Below are positions 44,205 through 55,045 of a stretch of DNA of 64,000 nt, piece after piece. This DNA is from Plantago elongata (Eukaryota > Streptophyta > Magnoliopsida > Lamiales > Plantaginaceae), in contig JAYMSP010000157.1 in assembly GCA_036897095.1 (NCBI GenBank), forward strand, positions 1 to 64,000, read 5' to 3'. The position numbers and the translations under genes are program-made. Under the pieces are notes generated by a model, which was not told the origin of the DNA, searched no databases, and was given only the letters and a program-made list of their open reading frames with translations. How positions within the stretch are numbered: the stretch's first letter is position 1; each line of letters opens with the position of its first letter.

Positions 44205-45254
44205 TTGGTCGTATGCCTGCCAATCCAAATAATTAATAGTCCGGTGGCTCTGTATGAAGGGTGCTTGTTGGTCGGGTGTGGAGAGGTTTCACAAAGCATG
44301 ACTTATGCTTCTTGTGCAAGCTCTGTTGTCTGTGCAGTTTATGGGTCCTGTACATATCGACCAGATGAAATAAATGAGAGGAAATTGTATTATTAGGCTT
44401 GAATTTACAGTACAAATGTTGATATGTAAATGCAAATTTTGGTTCTCTTTCCGCCTTCTTGTCTAGTAATCTAGTTTGTAATAGCTCTGCCTCTCTGTTG
44501 GCAACTCATGACTTAATAAAACTACTGTGCATGCACCAAAGAAAAGGAAGGTTCTTATTATGGATTTCGAGGTGTGTCAGATATAAAAGAAACACCTTTA
44601 AGAGATTATCATACATTTGAGCAGTACTGGCTTAAGTAGTATAAACAAAACTTGCTTAATTTTAAGCATTATATGAAAGAATAACTAAAAACATAATGTT
44701 TATAATTAAACATATAATAATTTATATATGATCATTGTGAAATGTTGTTATGTTATCATATTTATCACTAGCTTTTTCAGCTTCATGAGTTTTTTATGAT
44801 AAAATTTTTATTACGTAATTATACATTTTTTTAAAAAAGTTAGCTGCGCCTACATGATAAATATGGTAATTTCAATTACTAATTAGATATTTACATCACA
44901 CGAGTTAAATACATGTAAATATTTTTACATGTGATTTATCAAATTGCGAAAACGAAAAGAGAAAAATCCAAAATGCATCTATCTCGAGAAAGGAAATATA
45001 AAATCGAGCTCAACTGCAATAGCTCAGCATCTTGGAGGGGTAAATCCGTAAATCACACACATGCAACTTGCAGAAATATTAGACTTTAGTTTGGTCGAAG
45101 AGCTCCACAACAAGTCTCAACTGGCAGCTTGAAGACGATGAGCTCTAAATCCAATCTCCTTCCAAATTACACCGCACAAACCCTAATTTGAGTTCCAAAT
45201 TCAGATTAACCGCTTCAAAATCTCCATTAACCACTCCAATCTCAATACAGTTTC
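44205..45254. other. Intergenic region, RVE 3' end to plastid CNNM promoter
   Basis: AT-rich, with the RVE 3' UTR at the left and a promoter with a telo-box at the right (45178-45186). The overlapping frames at 44205-44396 and 44233-44415 lie in the 3' UTR and have no family resemblance. Confidence 0.5.
45178..45186 (+). promoter_or_regulatory. Telo-box AAACCCTAA upstream of the plastid CNNM gene
   Basis: A perfect AAACCCTAA lies 69-77 bp upstream of the ATG at 45255. Telo-boxes are known from promoters of growth-related and translation genes, close to the transcription start. Functional relevance is inferred. Confidence 0.55.
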
Positions 45255-48200
45255 ATGGTTGCATCAGCGGCAATCGCCGCCGCCGAGAGTGGATCCTCCG
45301 CCGCGGTGCTCACCAGGAGGACTCCTTCATTTCCGGTAACTCGCATTTCCAATTTCAAATTCCCGCCGGAAAATCTCCGGCTAATCGGTTGTCGTACTCG
45401 GTTGCCGGTGTTCCATTTCAGCTCGTTTAGTAGGAGGAGAGTTGTACCGTTTTGTTCGGTAATTGTGAAATCGAATTGTTGTGAGAATGCGAGTGGTAGT
45501 GGTGGTGATAGTGACGTTGGTGATGGAAGAGTTGGGGAGGTTTTGAGGAGAGGGGTGAGTATTGCTGCTGCGGCAGCGGTTGGTGTGGTTGTGGTGTTGA
45601 GCTGCCGGAGGGCGTTGGCGGTGGAAGGGGTTGCCAATGCGGGGTATGCACTTTGGGAGAGGAATTTGGTGTCGTTGAAGAGCTCGTGGCCTAAGGTTTT
45701 GCAGGTTTTGACTCTTTTTAAGGAGCAAGGGTTGATTCTGGTTGTACTGTTGAGCCTTTCGGCTTTCTTCTCGATGGCTGAGACGTCGATTACTACGCTT
45801 TGGCCCTGGAAGGTATTGAGGATATAGTATTGGTTTTCGGTGTTCAAGGATAACTTGAGTGTCTTAGGAGTTGCAATTAGAATTGGAAGTTATTAAACTA
45901 CCTGTTTATGATGGTTATTTTGTGGAATTTGATTTCGTTTCTATGTTTTTCAGTGTGTCCTTTGTTAAAAAGTATATATGTTCTCTCACTCAAGGATTTG
46001 GCGTAGTTTTTGTGCAAAGGTAGGCGAATGCTTAGACAAGATTCCTGGGTAACCGTCACATGTAGCTTGACAGTGTTGATTTGCTCAGGTTACGTTTCAT
46101 GTTTAATCGAAATTATCAGTGTGGTGTTATTGAAGGTCACGTTAGGCTTTGGTAGGATTAAAATGTGTCTGTGATATGCTTCTGTTGCTATTCTAAAGGG
46201 CACTCAGTCTTGAGAGTTATTTAGAAGAGTTGTGTATAGAATTTAGGCACCCCGTATTGAGAGTTATGTAGAAAATGTCTACAGGCGTTGAGCGTTATTC
46301 TGCTTCCGTTTAGTATGTTTTGTGACTTTTGTCTCCTCCTGTAAAACAATGTTTTCCCTTCCCCCTGGGATAGTATGTAAGATTCTTAATATGCTTCTGT
46401 CAGGTGCGGGAATTGGCTGAAAAAGAATCTGATAATGGTGTTTTTAAAATGCTACGAAATGATGTTACAAGATTCTTGACAACTATCCTGATAGGGACCA
46501 CGTACTGCTCTTGTGTTCCCTTATTTACTTTTCCATTCATCCTTTGAATGCACAATTATTTTGCTTATTGTACACAACATTTTATGGTCAGAGTGGTGAA
46601 TATTGGCGCTACAGCATTGGTCACTGAAGCTGCAACTGCTATTTTTGGTGAAGCCGGTGTCAGTGCAGCTACTGGAGTTATGACTGTATGTCTGATGTCC
46701 CTAACATTTACAATAGTCGATATTTAGAGAGTTATACTATTTTATACTCCTTCAGTCCCGTAGTGTAGTGCAATGTGCATCTGTTCATGTCTCTAGAAGC
46801 AGTCATACATCTTCCTTCCTTATGGTGCATTCATCAATCAACAGTATATCCTACTTTCTCCTTTTGTAGCTCTAGCTGTACTATTCAGCTGGATCACACT
46901 AAGTTTCTATTTTCCCTTGCTATCTTAAAAAAGTCCATGGTTTGCTTAACATCTACAGCATAATTGCTACTCCACACCCCCCCCCCCAACACACACACAC
47001 ACAACAAAAGTGCTAACTAACGTGTTGATGTTACCAGGTTGCTATTTTGCTCCTCACCGAAATTACTCCAAAAAGTATAGCCGTTCACAATGCTACTGAG
47101 GTTGCTAGATTTGTGGTAAGTATTAGGCAGTAGCCGCAGTACTGGTTGAGAATTATATACTGTTATTGGAACTCTTATCAAGCTACAACAGTTTGGCATT
47201 TATATTTTGACTTCCCCTCCCCTGAAATAAAGTTAAAGGAATAGGCAGTTGTATTACAGACCATGACCTTTTCACCTTTCTTTGGTGAATTGCAATTTCT
47301 GATGCATCTAGGTCAGGCCCGTGGCGTGGCTTTCTCTGGTACTATATCCTGTGGGAAGAGTTGTTACATATCTCTCGATGGGAATGCTGAAAATGCTAGG
47401 CTTGAAAGGGAGAAGGTGCGATTTATTTATCTATTATCATTGTTTCATGTTCTAGAATTTCCTTTTCTTCCACCTTTCTTTTCCTGGCTCTTAATATCTT
47501 TAAATTAGAAGGTGGTGTGATGTATCGATAAGCTATTGTCGTTTTATGCTCTAGTTTCTTGACTAGCGACTGCATTGTAGTTGGGTTCTTTCCTATATAA
47601 GTGAATATTATCCATGTATATTTCCTTCAATTCTTGTCACTATGTGGCTTCTCTTATCTGGTGCTGGTGTCAAAGTTCAAATCAGCATGTTGCTAAACCA
47701 TGTTGTTTTGCTGTATCAGTGAACCATATGTAACTGAAGATGAACTAAAGTTGATGTTACGTGGAGCAGAGATGAGTGGAGCTATTGAGGAGGAAGAGCA
47801 GGTAACTAAGCTAGTTTTATGAGATGCTGATTATGCTTTTTCTGTGAATTGTGTATTTGATACTTGTGGCGTTGCTTTGTATTGTATTCACCATTTGCAT
47901 TTCGAAACACCTTAAGTGGCCCTTCATTGGCAGGATATGATTGAAAATGTGTTGGAGATTAAAGATACACACGTTAGAGAGGTGATGACGCCTCTTGTTG
48001 ACGTTGTTGCAATTGATGCCGGTGCAACACTTGTCGATTTCCACAATTCATGGAAGGGTCATCAATATTCTAGGTACTTTTTGTGTCACCATAGCTTAAT
48101 CATCTTATGACCAGCCTAAGGAATGTGTTGACTTTTTTATAGGGTGCCTGTATTTGAGGAACGCATAGATAATATTGTTGGTATTGCATATGCAATGGAT

Positions 48201-50427
48201 CTTCTAGATTATGTACAAAAGGTGAACTAATTTCTGATGCATCATTACTTTGCCCACCTTGTATTCATCTTCTTTAATCGTAAACAAAAATCTCATAGCC
48301 TGCAGAATCATGTTCTGTTTGATTTTGAAGGGCGAACATCTAGAAAGTTCTATAGTGGGAGATATGGCACACAAACCTGCATACTTTGTTCCTGGTGAGT
48401 TACATTAATACTTTTGATCTGCAAGACAGTCCTAAAAAGTTCAATTTTAATCAAGGAATTCACAAATTGTTCTTAGATGAACTGTGTAGTGAATATATGT
48501 GCTCTGTAAACTTAGATTAAGTTCACAATCCATTGTGACTTTGAATTGGTGCAAACTGCAGATTCAATGTCTGTGTGGAATCTTCTTAGAGAATTCCGCA
48601 TTAGAAAGGTGCACATGGCAGTTGTTCTAAATGAATATGGAGGAACTGTTGGAGTAAGCTTTTCTTCTAGATATATTACATTAAAGAAAGCTGCTCGGTT
48701 TATTTTTCACTTACATGTTAATTTGTCTTGACTGATCAAGTTTCTAATGATCTCACAGATAGTGACCCTAGAAGATGTGGTTGAAGAAATTGTTGGTGAA
48801 ATATTTGATGAAAATGATTCTAAAGTAAGTTTATTGGAAATTGTTTCTTAATTTTTCTGTACTCCATTCATTTTGGTATGTCCTGTTATCTTTTATTCTT
48901 ACCAAAAGTGTAAATCCATTTATTGTTTTCTGGGCTCTACATTTTCTGTTGTATAAGACCACTTGGGGACCTTTCCGGAGATGCAATGGTTCATGTTGCT
49001 TTTTTAGCCTCTATCTCGGACTATTACAGCGAAAAGAATAAATTCCTGCTTGTTATTCCTGAGTAGCTTTAAGCCTTTAATAGATAACCTCATAGTCTTC
49101 AGCTGTATCCTTGTTTCTGTACCTTCATATATTTTTTACCCTGTGACAGGAGGAGATTGATAAAAAGACTGGGTACATTGTCATGCGTGCCGAAGGCATA
49201 TATGATGTGGATGCTAACACATCAATAGATCAACTCTCTGAAGATCTTAACATAATAATGCCCGAGGTACTTCCATTTTTACTTGGCTCATACCTGGTAA
49301 TTTTCTATGCATTTTTATGGTTCCTACTGATGAATTAATTCTGAACTGATTCTTGCTACCTGAGTATGGCATTTGGCCCGTGATACAAATGTTGATGTTG
49401 AAGTTGTGCATTGATACTCTTAAGGGTTTCTGTGCTCTTTCATGGTTATTCTTAGTTGAACGTTGGAGATGCCATAGGGTTGGGCAACTGACTGCCTTTC
49501 AGAAAGAGAATGAGTGCAACTTACTAAGTTTATACGGGTTACTGCTCAGAAAGTCCTTGAAATAATCTCTCCAGGGTGCAGCAATTTGAAATTATATGTG
49601 CATGCTTTCTAGTATGGAAATTCTTAAAAAAAGACAAAACCTTAACGTGACCCGACTTCTACAAATACATGTCTCGGAGTAATTCTGTTTCCTTTGAATT
49701 CTTGCTTTGAGTTGAGACTTTTAAATTATGCAGGGTCACCAGTATGAGACAGTGTCAGGTTTCGTGTGTGAGGCATTTGGATATATCCCAAGGACTGGGG
49801 AGACCATCAAAGTAGTCCTTGACAAAGAAATCCGCGAAGATCATGGGGATTATAATGTGGAGAATTCTGATCGACAAGAGGAAAAGGAAAAGACACAAAT
49901 TTTTAAGCTCGAGGTATGGCAGATTTAATGATCTGGTGGGGCTTTCTTTCACTTAAGTAAATGTTAGATGAGCCACCTGATTCCAGTTGGCAATACGTGA
50001 TAGGTTTTTAGTTGCATACTTAATGGGTGTGAGCTTGTGAAAACATGATAATTAATGACAAGCACTCTTGTGTATTTTGACTATTTTCACTTTACATAGA
50101 TGACAATTTTTAGTAGTTGTGCCAGCATGTGCAATCTTCTTAGTTGCTAATAAATATTTGTGTGACCAATTTGTGCAGATTTTAGCAGGAAATGCAAGAA
50201 AGGTCAGTGCTGTTCGATTTGAACGAATAAACAGTGGTGATGAGTCAGTAGAAGCAAATGGTGGGGTAACCCGTTTGGTTCCCAAGTTTATGAAAAGAAA
50301 ATATAGCAGCGACGACGAGTCAGATAGAACGATGTCAAATGATGGTGAAGTCCGGTATCATGAGATGGCTAATGATTGTGTTATGTCTGTACAGGAAGAC
50401 AATCTTGATCAAGTAAATAGGCATTAG
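45255..50427 (+). CDS. Plastid CNNM/DUF21-CBS-CorC protein (At3g13070/At1g55930-like, MGR8/9 type)
   Basis: Fourteen exons (45255-45812, 46404-46501, 46592-46685, 47038-47115, 47312-47415, 47720-47801, 47934-48073, 48143-48221, 48331-48394, 48562-48653, 48759-48824, 49150-49266, 49734-49913, 50179-50427) give 666 residues. The first 80 residues are Ser/Arg/Ala-rich with few acidic residues, a plastid transit peptide. A hydrophobic stretch (SIAAAAAVGVVVVLS) precedes the CNNM/DUF21 domain (about 155-340): LILVVLLSLSAFFSMAETSI, ILIGTTVVNIGATALVTEAA, LLLTEITPKSIAV. Two CBS modules follow: REVMTPLVDVVAID and RVPVFEERIDNIVGIAYAMD, then VHMAVVLNEYGGTVGIVTLE. A CorC/HlyC domain (about 500-600, GHQYETVSGFVCEAFGYIPR) completes the architecture. 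Arabidopsis MGR8/MGR9 are envelope Mg2+ transporters needed for chloroplast Mg. All conserved family motifs look intact. Confidence 0.94.
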
Positions 50428-50740
50428 ATTTTTTCTTCTTCTTTTACTGGTCTTTGTATTAGTAGTGGAGCAACATGGGAAACAGGGAAGTTTTAAAGTT
50501 CCTTCTTTGGAAGAGAAAAAAAAAAGAAACATGTTATATTCACGTTTAGTTAGGGCTGGCATTGGTGGAGCTGCAAGAAATCGACTTCAGATGCATCTGC
50601 AGTAATGGATGAAGGGCAAAAGCAGAGGTAAAATTCGGTTAGGAAGCAATTCTTGAAGTGGTACTGTAATTGGTTAAGTTTGGGATGCCTGGAAATTAGT
50701 TGGTGAATTTTTGGATTGCCAAAGGCATTTTCTGCACCAT

Positions 50741-50922
50741 TTTGTTTCTGTACTGTACTTTTTGTTTCTGTACTGTACTTTGTATCCTGATTGATGATGA
50801 GTCTCAAACTTGACGATCGCAAAGTGGTACGATAAATACAGAAGTTAACCTTTGATAGTAATCGTTTTGTTTTTTGGAGATTTGGACCGCTGATAAATCC
50901 TGATTGATGATGAGTCTCAAAC
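50741..50922. repeat. Short direct duplications downstream of the plastid CNNM gene
   Basis: A 20-bp unit at 50741-50760 is repeated exactly at 50761-50780. A separate 25-bp sequence at 50785-50809 (starting TCCTGATTGATGATGAGTCT) recurs exactly at 50898-50922. Confidence 0.88.
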
Positions 50923-51458
50923 GCCTTTTGTTAAAAACCAATCCTGAGTTACCTACGTAATAAAATGATGCAAAATCAGAATAGACTGTCAACACTTCAA
51001 AAGTGAGTGATATCGAAATTAATAACTATTTCTAATGTGCACTGTGTGTGTTGATTCGATTTATAATTAAGAAAATATGCCTAACACTTAGTTTACTAAA
51101 ATGCATTTGCAAATTGGAAGAAATAGCCAACATTTCAAGAGTATGTTCATCAATTATATGTTCATCGCAGTAAGCCATGTCATGCTATTCTACCTTACCT
51201 AATAACCAAAATTAGTTAATGCGATTCCATTTAGTGAATATCCTAAAAGACCGATTTCAAAAGTATACAATTTTTTTAAAAAAATTATTGTCCTATAATT
51301 TAATCGGCTAGCTATTAAATATGAATCACCTTACCAGCTAAATTTGACGTAGCTCCAGATTAAAAAAATAAAATTTCATCAACATCCAGTAGTAATCGAC
51401 TATTTGTGGCTCTATCAACTCGTTTTAAACTTACGTGGAGTACTAGTGGACTTGGTGG

Positions 51459-51568
51459 TGGGCTCTATCTAGCCCATTAAGAGCAAACGGTATTGGACAT
51501 CGGTAACCCACGAACCCAAGCCCACAAACCCCTACCATAAAATCATACGTATCACCATCCTAGGGTTT
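51459..51568 (+). promoter_or_regulatory. eS10 promoter: three site II motifs and a telo-box
   Basis: Site II motifs TGGGCT (51459-51464) and AGCCCA (51471-51476 and 51519-51524) are followed by TAGGGTTT (51561-51568, reverse of AAACCCTA), 70-180 bp upstream of the eS10 ATG. This pairing of TCP-bound site II with a telo-box is the known signature of plant ribosomal-protein promoters. Confidence 0.72.
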
Positions 51569-51637
51569 CTTCCTCTTACAGTTCAGCTGCGTCATCTCGT
51601 TTCTCCCTCTGATTCCTCTATCGTTAGCTCATCAACC

Positions 51638-53524
51638 ATGGTAAATCCTCTACGATTACTCCTGTTCATGCATCAATCTAGCCAAGTGACGAACTAATTT
51701 TTCCTCTTTTTCATGTCAGATCATCTCCGAGAAAAATCGCAGAGAAATCAGCAAGTACCTCTTCCAAGGTCAGTTTCAGCTTGACTACAGCACTTCTATT
51801 TGTTCGTTTTTCCATTCTGTGACGATTTACAGTAATAGATTAGTATTTTCATCGGATTTTAGATTATGTCACTGTTGATATCATATTCGATTTATTTCGC
51901 TGCGTAAATAGCTACCTATAAGCATTTTATGATCCTCGATGCAAGTTGTATATGATTAGATTTTTTTTTTTTTTTGGTTCATTGCTGATTGAATTTTGTT
52001 TCTTATGTTGCATAATCGCATAGATTAAGCATTCTGTTTTCAAGCTTTCTAGACAATTTTGGCATTTAGATAATAGATTAATGGAACAGTATCTAGTATT
52101 ATTAGATATAATACGTTTTAGTGGCATTGTCAATTGATTTGGTTTCCTGATTTGGTATGCAGAGGGTGTTTGCTTTGCGAAGAAGGACTACAACCTGGCG
52201 AAGCACCCAGAGATTGATGTCCCCAACTTGCAGGTCATCAAGCTCATGCAGAGCTTTAAATCCAAGGAGTATGTCAGAGAGACATTTGCTTGGATGCATT
52301 ACTACTGGTATCTGACCAATGACGGAATTGAGTTCCTCCGCACTTACCTCAACCTGCCTTCTGAGATTGTTCCAGCAACCTTGAAGAAGTCTGCCAAGCC
52401 TCTTGGCCGTCCCACTGGTGGACCACCTGGTGATCGCCCACGGTAAATTGAGCTACATTGCTTTACTCTTTATTTTATTTGTTTAGCCTGTGTATTTAGT
52501 TCTGAATGTTCTGAATGTTCTGAAGAAGCATAATGTCTATGTTCAGTTGCCTAGATGATTCGTAACATGTCTTAAGTAGGTTTATTTGTTTCATTTAATA
52601 ATATCAATCATCTTGCCTGTCAACCTTCTTGGTGAAGGGTCTGTTGTTTGGATTAGATGCTTTTTTTAAATTTTGGCTTGAAGGCATATTCATACTATTT
52701 AGTTGCTTCGCTTTTATGCCAAATGCTGTGTTGTAGTGGCCCTTGTGAACACTTGTCTAGTTTTAATACTTTACAGAGTGGTTGCATGTTTCTGATGTTA
52801 GCTGCCTACTGTTGAAAATATTGCAGCATCTTACATGTATATCTTTCATGCCTTGATTTGACATTTTTCTGCTAATGAAGTTTCATGGATATCTGCTGTC
52901 GTATGCTCTCCATGTTTGGAAATATATCTATGATTTTTACAGGTTCAGTAGTTCAATGATGCAATGTTTTTGGTTTCAATTCATGTTTGAAAGGGAGATT
53001 CGCTGGCCCATGCAATCCTCTAGATTGTAGACAGTGAAGTTGTAGAACTGTGTTGCTTGCATTTTGGAGTTGTCGAGAATTGTTTGTGGTTTGCTTAGTC
53101 TAGTAATTATACTTTATTCTTAAATATCGTGTGTTCTATTTTTTTATCATATTTCTTTGGTTTATGTGAACTTTTTTCTCTTATCTTAGTGGACCTCCCA
53201 GAGACGGTGATAGGCCCAGATTTAGTGACCGTGATGGGTACCGTGGTGGACCAAGAGGGCCAGCAGGTGAGTTTGGTGGTGAGAAAGGTGGAGCACCTGC
53301 TGATTACCAACCTGCTTTCAGGGTAATGCTCGTTTCCCCAGTATCAATACTATTGTTCCTATGTTATGTTTAATAATGTTATGATAAGATTCAATGTTTC
53401 CAAGCCGTGTCTTCCTATAACTATCATTCTCATGTATTTTGTTGTATTGCGCACGCAGGGTACGGGCAGTCGTCCAGGTTTTGGAAGAGGTTCAGGTGGC
53501 TTTGGTGGACCACCACCCAGTTAA
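51638..53524 (+). CDS. RPS10: 40S ribosomal protein eS10 (RPS10)
   Basis: Five coding exons (51638-51640, 51720-51768, 52163-52442, 53190-53322, 53459-53524) give 176 residues. The first coding exon supplies only the initiator ATG, directly followed by GTAAAT; the second begins [19 protein letters not shown]. The S10/plectin domain (about 3-98) includes [39 protein letters not shown] and [19 protein letters not shown]. The tail is Arg/Gly/Pro-rich ([20 protein letters not shown]...) and ends GGFGGPPPS. eS10 sits on the head of the small subunit near the mRNA entry side. Upstream site II motifs and telo-box agree with a ribosomal-protein gene. Confidence 0.96.
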
Positions 53525-53715
53525 TTTCCATTAGTCATGTGCTGTCATATTTAGTTGGTTTTTTTATGAATTGAACACAGCCTTTGATACTGAAAATTTT
53601 GTTATGAGCCTGGCAATTATTATGTTTCTGCTTGAAGTTTTAATTTTTTGAAGTAAGCAAGTAATTTGGTTTCATAACCAGAATTTGAGCATCGATTTAC
53701 ATCCAATTGTCACTC

Positions 53716-53935
53716 TACCTTAGCCTTGTTTCCTCGGTTGAGTTTGATACCTTAGCCTTGTTTCCTCGGTTGAGTTTGATATTTTCTCAATTTTCTTGAA
53801 TTCCGACCTACATATCTGGGTCTGGTTGCAGGCAAACGTTGGTTGCAGGCAAACGTTCTTCCCTGAAATATTTCATTTGCAAATGTAAGTAGTCAGGGTC
53901 CCTGAAATATTTCATTTGCAAATGTAAGTCAGGGT
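53716..53935. repeat. Three consecutive short tandem duplications
   Basis: A 32-bp period unit occurs twice at 53716-53779. A 17-bp unit (GGTTGCAGGCAAACGTT) occurs twice at 53824-53857. A unit starting CCCTGAAATATTTCATTTGC occurs at 53861-53899 and 53900-53935, the second lacking three bases. The three unit sequences are unrelated to one another. Confidence 0.9.
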
Positions 53936-54967
53936 CTTGGACTTGTTGAGAATATTTGTACGTTCTTGAGTCTTGAGTGTGTTTGGTTTATGTTGAATAC
54001 CAATAAAATTTGTTGAAGAATAACTAAATTTTCATTGAACTAAAGTGTAACTCTATATTTAGGTGGTTATAGATACTTGCATTTTTCCTCAACTCGAAGT
54101 ATTATTTCTTATATCAAGCACTGTCCCGTATTTATATTAAGCTGTACATAATTCTCTAAATTAAAGTTCTCTACTAATCGACCTCTCAATCTCTGTAATA
54201 TACCTCCTTCAGCTCTGCTGTTATCCTGGCGCTCACTTCATCACCATTAGTTTAAGTTTATCCCGTGAATCTGGAGGTTCTTAATTTCTGGCCGTATTTT
54301 TGGATTTATCATACGTTTACATACTTAATTGTACGATCTTAGTGAATTGTGATATCATCAGCAGTTCCCAAAGAACTCCATTTATTCTTCTACTTTCAAA
54401 TCTGCCACATACTTGCTATGTTAATTTACCTTTTCTTTTCCGAAAATCTCAAGTCTCAACTAATTCAACTCTGTTTCTGTAAATTCCCTAGAAGAACTTA
54501 TGTTGGTTACAACTTAACTTTTCGATCAATGATAACAAGTCGTCAATTACGATCTATCAATAAATTTTCAGTTTCCAATCCAGATCTTCCGTTCTACGTC
54601 CATGGAGATGAACATATCTTTCGTTTAATTTCCAACATTTTAGTTTATGGAATCATTTACTGACATAACCTAATCTATATATTCCTAATCCTCAAAGGAC
54701 TTTTTGTTTTTCCCCCTTTTAAGGGGGCACCGGGCAGTTCTTGCTGTCAGTTTAATTTGAATGAACAATGTATGATGTAATAGACTTGCTATTGAAATGC
54801 AAAGAAAATTCAGAGACGGAAAATGGGATGATAATCTAATATAGTTCACAAAACAAGCCTCATTCCACAGAACCATTACAAATTCGATTAAAGACCAAAC
54901 AAACTACTTTGATATTTGGCAGACAAAAGGACACAGACTCATAAAACTACACAACGAAAGCTAAACT

Positions 54968-55034
54968 GTTTTTACTTGACCAGGTGATTCAGATTGCTTT
55001 TAGTTTTTACTTGACCAGGTGATTCAGATTGCTT
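54968..55034. repeat. 35-bp tandem duplication next to the HSP90 stop codon
   Basis: The unit GTTTTTACTTGACCAGGTGA and the following bases starts at 54968 and again at 55003. The array ends about 12 bp beyond the HSP90 stop, so it lies in the HSP90 3' UTR. Confidence 0.9.
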
Positions 55035-55045
55035 GCTTTATCTCC

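Larger units (their letters stand above)
50428..51637. other. Intergenic region, plastid CNNM 3' side to eS10 promoter
   Basis: Left part: 3' UTR/flank with short direct duplications (50741-50780; 50785-50809 repeated at 50898-50922). Right part: the eS10 promoter with site II and telo-box motifs. No gene is seen between. Confidence 0.6.
53525..55045. other. Convergent intergenic region, eS10 to HSP90
   Basis: Convergent 3' flanks with four short tandem duplications (listed separately). A plus-strand frame around 54349-54663 has no family resemblance. No gene is seen. Confidence 0.6.
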
